33,869 nucleotides of DNA. Source: JAUZPB01 sp037140715 (GTDB taxonomy: Bacteria > Bacteroidota > Ignavibacteria > Ignavibacteriales > SURF-24). Under the pieces are notes generated by a model, which did not search any database, was not told the origin of the DNA, and saw only the letters and a program-made list of their open reading frames with translations. Of the stretch, positions 32,580-33,869 are shown in pieces. The stretch covers positions 1 through 33,869 of the forward strand of contig JBAXDX010000025.1 of assembly GCA_037140715.1 (NCBI GenBank), given 5' to 3'. Position numbers and translations under genes: made by a program. Positions within the stretch are counted from its first letter, which is position 1. Every line of letters begins with the position of its first letter.

Positions 32580-33869
32580 TTATGCTCTCAGCTTAAATCC
32601 TTTCGGTTTTACAAGCATCTCTTCATCAGGAGTCGTGCATTTAAGTTCATGCCCGATGAACTTCTCAATTGCAGGGATATAAAAAGAATCATCCTCGCTT
32701 GCAAAACTGATAGACGTTCCCAAAGCACCCGCGCGGCCTGTGCGCCCGATGCGGTGAACATAATCCTCGGCATCCTGTGGCAAGGTATAATTAATAACAT
32801 GACTTACACCTTCAACGTGAATCCCGCGACCTGCCACATCGGTAGCAACAAGAACTCTTACAGCTCCCGACTTAAATTCATCAAGCGTACGAATCCGCTG
32901 ACGCTGGTCAACCTCACCGGATAAAATCGCGCAGCTGATACCGTTAGCTTTAAGCAGATCATAAAGGTCTCTTGTCTCATCGCGACGGTTCGCAAATATT
33001 ATTACCCTTTCAATATTCTGCTTTGTAATAATATTTAACAGTAGCGGAAGTTTATTATCACTTGTTACTATATAAACAATCTGTTCAACCGAATTAACTT
33101 CAACCTGTTCCGGCTCAATTTCAACAAGAATAGCATCTTTTGTCCAGCTTGCCGAAAGCCTGCTGACATCCTGATTAAGTGTAGCGGAGAAGAAAAGAGT
33201 CTGTCGCTTTTCTTTGGGCGGAGTACTGCGGACAATTTTTTTTACATCGGGAATAAAGCCCATATCAAGCATACGGTCTGCTTCATCGATGACAAGAATT
33301 TCAACCTGACTTAAATGAAGATCATGCCTGCCATGGAAATCGAGAAGACGACCCGGCGTGGCAACAAGTAAATCGATTACCTGTCCGTTTAACTGACGTT
33401 TCTGTTTCTGGTAATCCATCCCGCCGTAAACTGCCATAACATTAAGCCTGGTATATTTTGAAAACTGACTGGCTTCCTCCGCAATCTGCATTACAAGTTC
33501 ACGCGTAGGAGCAATAACAAGTGCTCTTGGAGCGCCGAAGCGTCTTTTACCTTCAGTCTTATCCCTTAAAAGTTTTGTAAACGTAGAAATTAAAAAAGCG
33601 GCCGTCTTGCCTGTACCGGTCTGCGCTTTCCCGGTCGCATCCCTTCCCGCAAGAGTACTGATTAAAATCTCTGACTGAATCGGGGTACAGAACTTAAATC
33701 CGAGGTCAAAAATAGCGTGCATAAGTTCTTTGGGCAGATTCATGTCATGGAACCTTGTCTTACCTTCTTCCTGTAGCACTTTAAATTCAGATATATCCCA
33801 ATTATCGACAACCGGCTTAGACTCTTCAGCTGTTACCGCATCCTTTCCGGGTCTTTGCCTGTTATAGGG
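32580..33869 (-). CDS. DEAD-box RNA helicase, RhlB-like (5' end beyond right edge)
   Basis: At least 429 residues; the frame is open to the window edge with no stop, so the GTG at 33779 is not the true start. Helicase motifs are complete: Q motif (FCTPIQSEIL), I AQTGTGKT, Ia PTRELVMQ, GG, TPGRLLD, II DEADRMLDMGF, III SATL, IV VIIFANRR, V VLVATDVAGRGI, VI HRIGRTGR. The N-terminal VDNWDISEFKV..EEGKTRFHDMNLP and the end SISFASEDDSFYIPAIEKFIGHELKCTTPDEEML closely resemble proteobacterial RhlB-type helicases. It unwinds RNA in the cytoplasm, often in mRNA decay or ribosome assembly. The basic tail typical of cold-shock DeaD enzymes is not present at its short C-terminus (KPKGFKLRA). Confidence 0.9.
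   Translation of the reverse strand, partial: PYNRQRPGKDAVTAEESKPVVDNWDISEFKVLQEEGKTRFHDMNLPKELMHAIFDLGFKFCTPIQSEILISTLAGRDATGKAQTGTGKTAAFLISTFTKLLRDKTEGKRRFGAPRALVIAPTRELVMQIAEEASQFSKYTRLNVMAVYGGMDYQKQKRQLNGQVIDLLVATPGRLLDFHGRHDLHLSQVEILVIDEADRMLDMGFIPDVKKIVRSTPPKEKRQTLFFSATLNQDVSRLSASWTKDAILVEIEPEQVEVNSVEQIVYIVTSDNKLPLLLNIITKQNIERVIIFANRRDETRDLYDLLKANGISCAILSGEVDQRQRIRTLDEFKSGAVRVLVATDVAGRGIHVEGVSHVINYTLPQDAEDYVHRIGRTGRAGALGTSISFASEDDSFYIPAIEKFIGHELKCTTPDEEMLVKPKGFKLRA

Noticed and set aside
1..33869. tRNA, rRNA or known riboswitch
   Set aside because: I saw no cloverleaf, rRNA-like or familiar riboswitch sequence in the intergenic regions; a covariance-model scan was not possible.

Overview
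The window reads as a chromosomal segment of an AT-rich (roughly 37-40 % GC by eye) flagellated bacterium of the Ignavibacteriota (Chlorobi/Bacteroidota relatives). Three things point there. A secreted protein ends in a type IX secretion sorting domain of the NYPNPFNPTT type. A bacillithiol-type glycosyltransferase (BshA) and a DPP-IV-like S9 peptidase are present. These sit next to a complete-looking flagellar basal-body operon, which most Bacteroidota lack. The assignment is by gene content and protein signatures only.

Region 1 (1-9716, minus strand) is one tightly packed flagellar operon, transcribed right to left: flgB, flgC, a small unknown gene, fliE, fliF, fliG, fliH, fliI, fliJ, a MotE-like gene and fliK (cut by the left edge). 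Most junctions overlap by 1-11 bases or abut. A good sigma-54 -24/-12 element lies just upstream of flgB. Region 2 (9717-11596) is a loose intergenic stretch holding a long inverted repeat, a small RRM RNA-binding protein gene with its terminator, and a DUF985/Cupin_5 gene broken by one in-frame amber codon.

Region 3 (11597-17951, plus strand) is the most unusual part. Two GcvH-like proteins have both lost the lipoyl lysine. They are followed by a secreted tetraheme cytochrome c, a membrane histidine kinase with haem-binding motifs in its periplasmic sensor, a sigma-54-dependent response regulator, an archaemetzincin metalloprotease, and a small membrane protein with its own near-consensus sigma-54 promoter. 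The layout suggests a redox/haem-sensing signalling cassette that controls its own last gene.

Region 4 (17978-27012) holds a secreted dipeptidyl-peptidase IV and a nucleotide-sugar set on the minus strand (rmlD, ugd, rmlC, rmlA, galE; no rmlB in view). bshA runs divergently from rmlD and converges on ugd. A 210-bp array of 21-bp palindromic units, flanked by short direct repeats, sits between rmlA and galE. A 51-codon open frame overlapping the rmlD start may be the tail of a lost gene.

Region 5 (27013-33869) contains a lipoprotein and a 1,242-residue T9SS-exported beta-helix protein that share a repeated module, several strong hairpins, and an RhlB-like DEAD-box helicase cut by the right edge.
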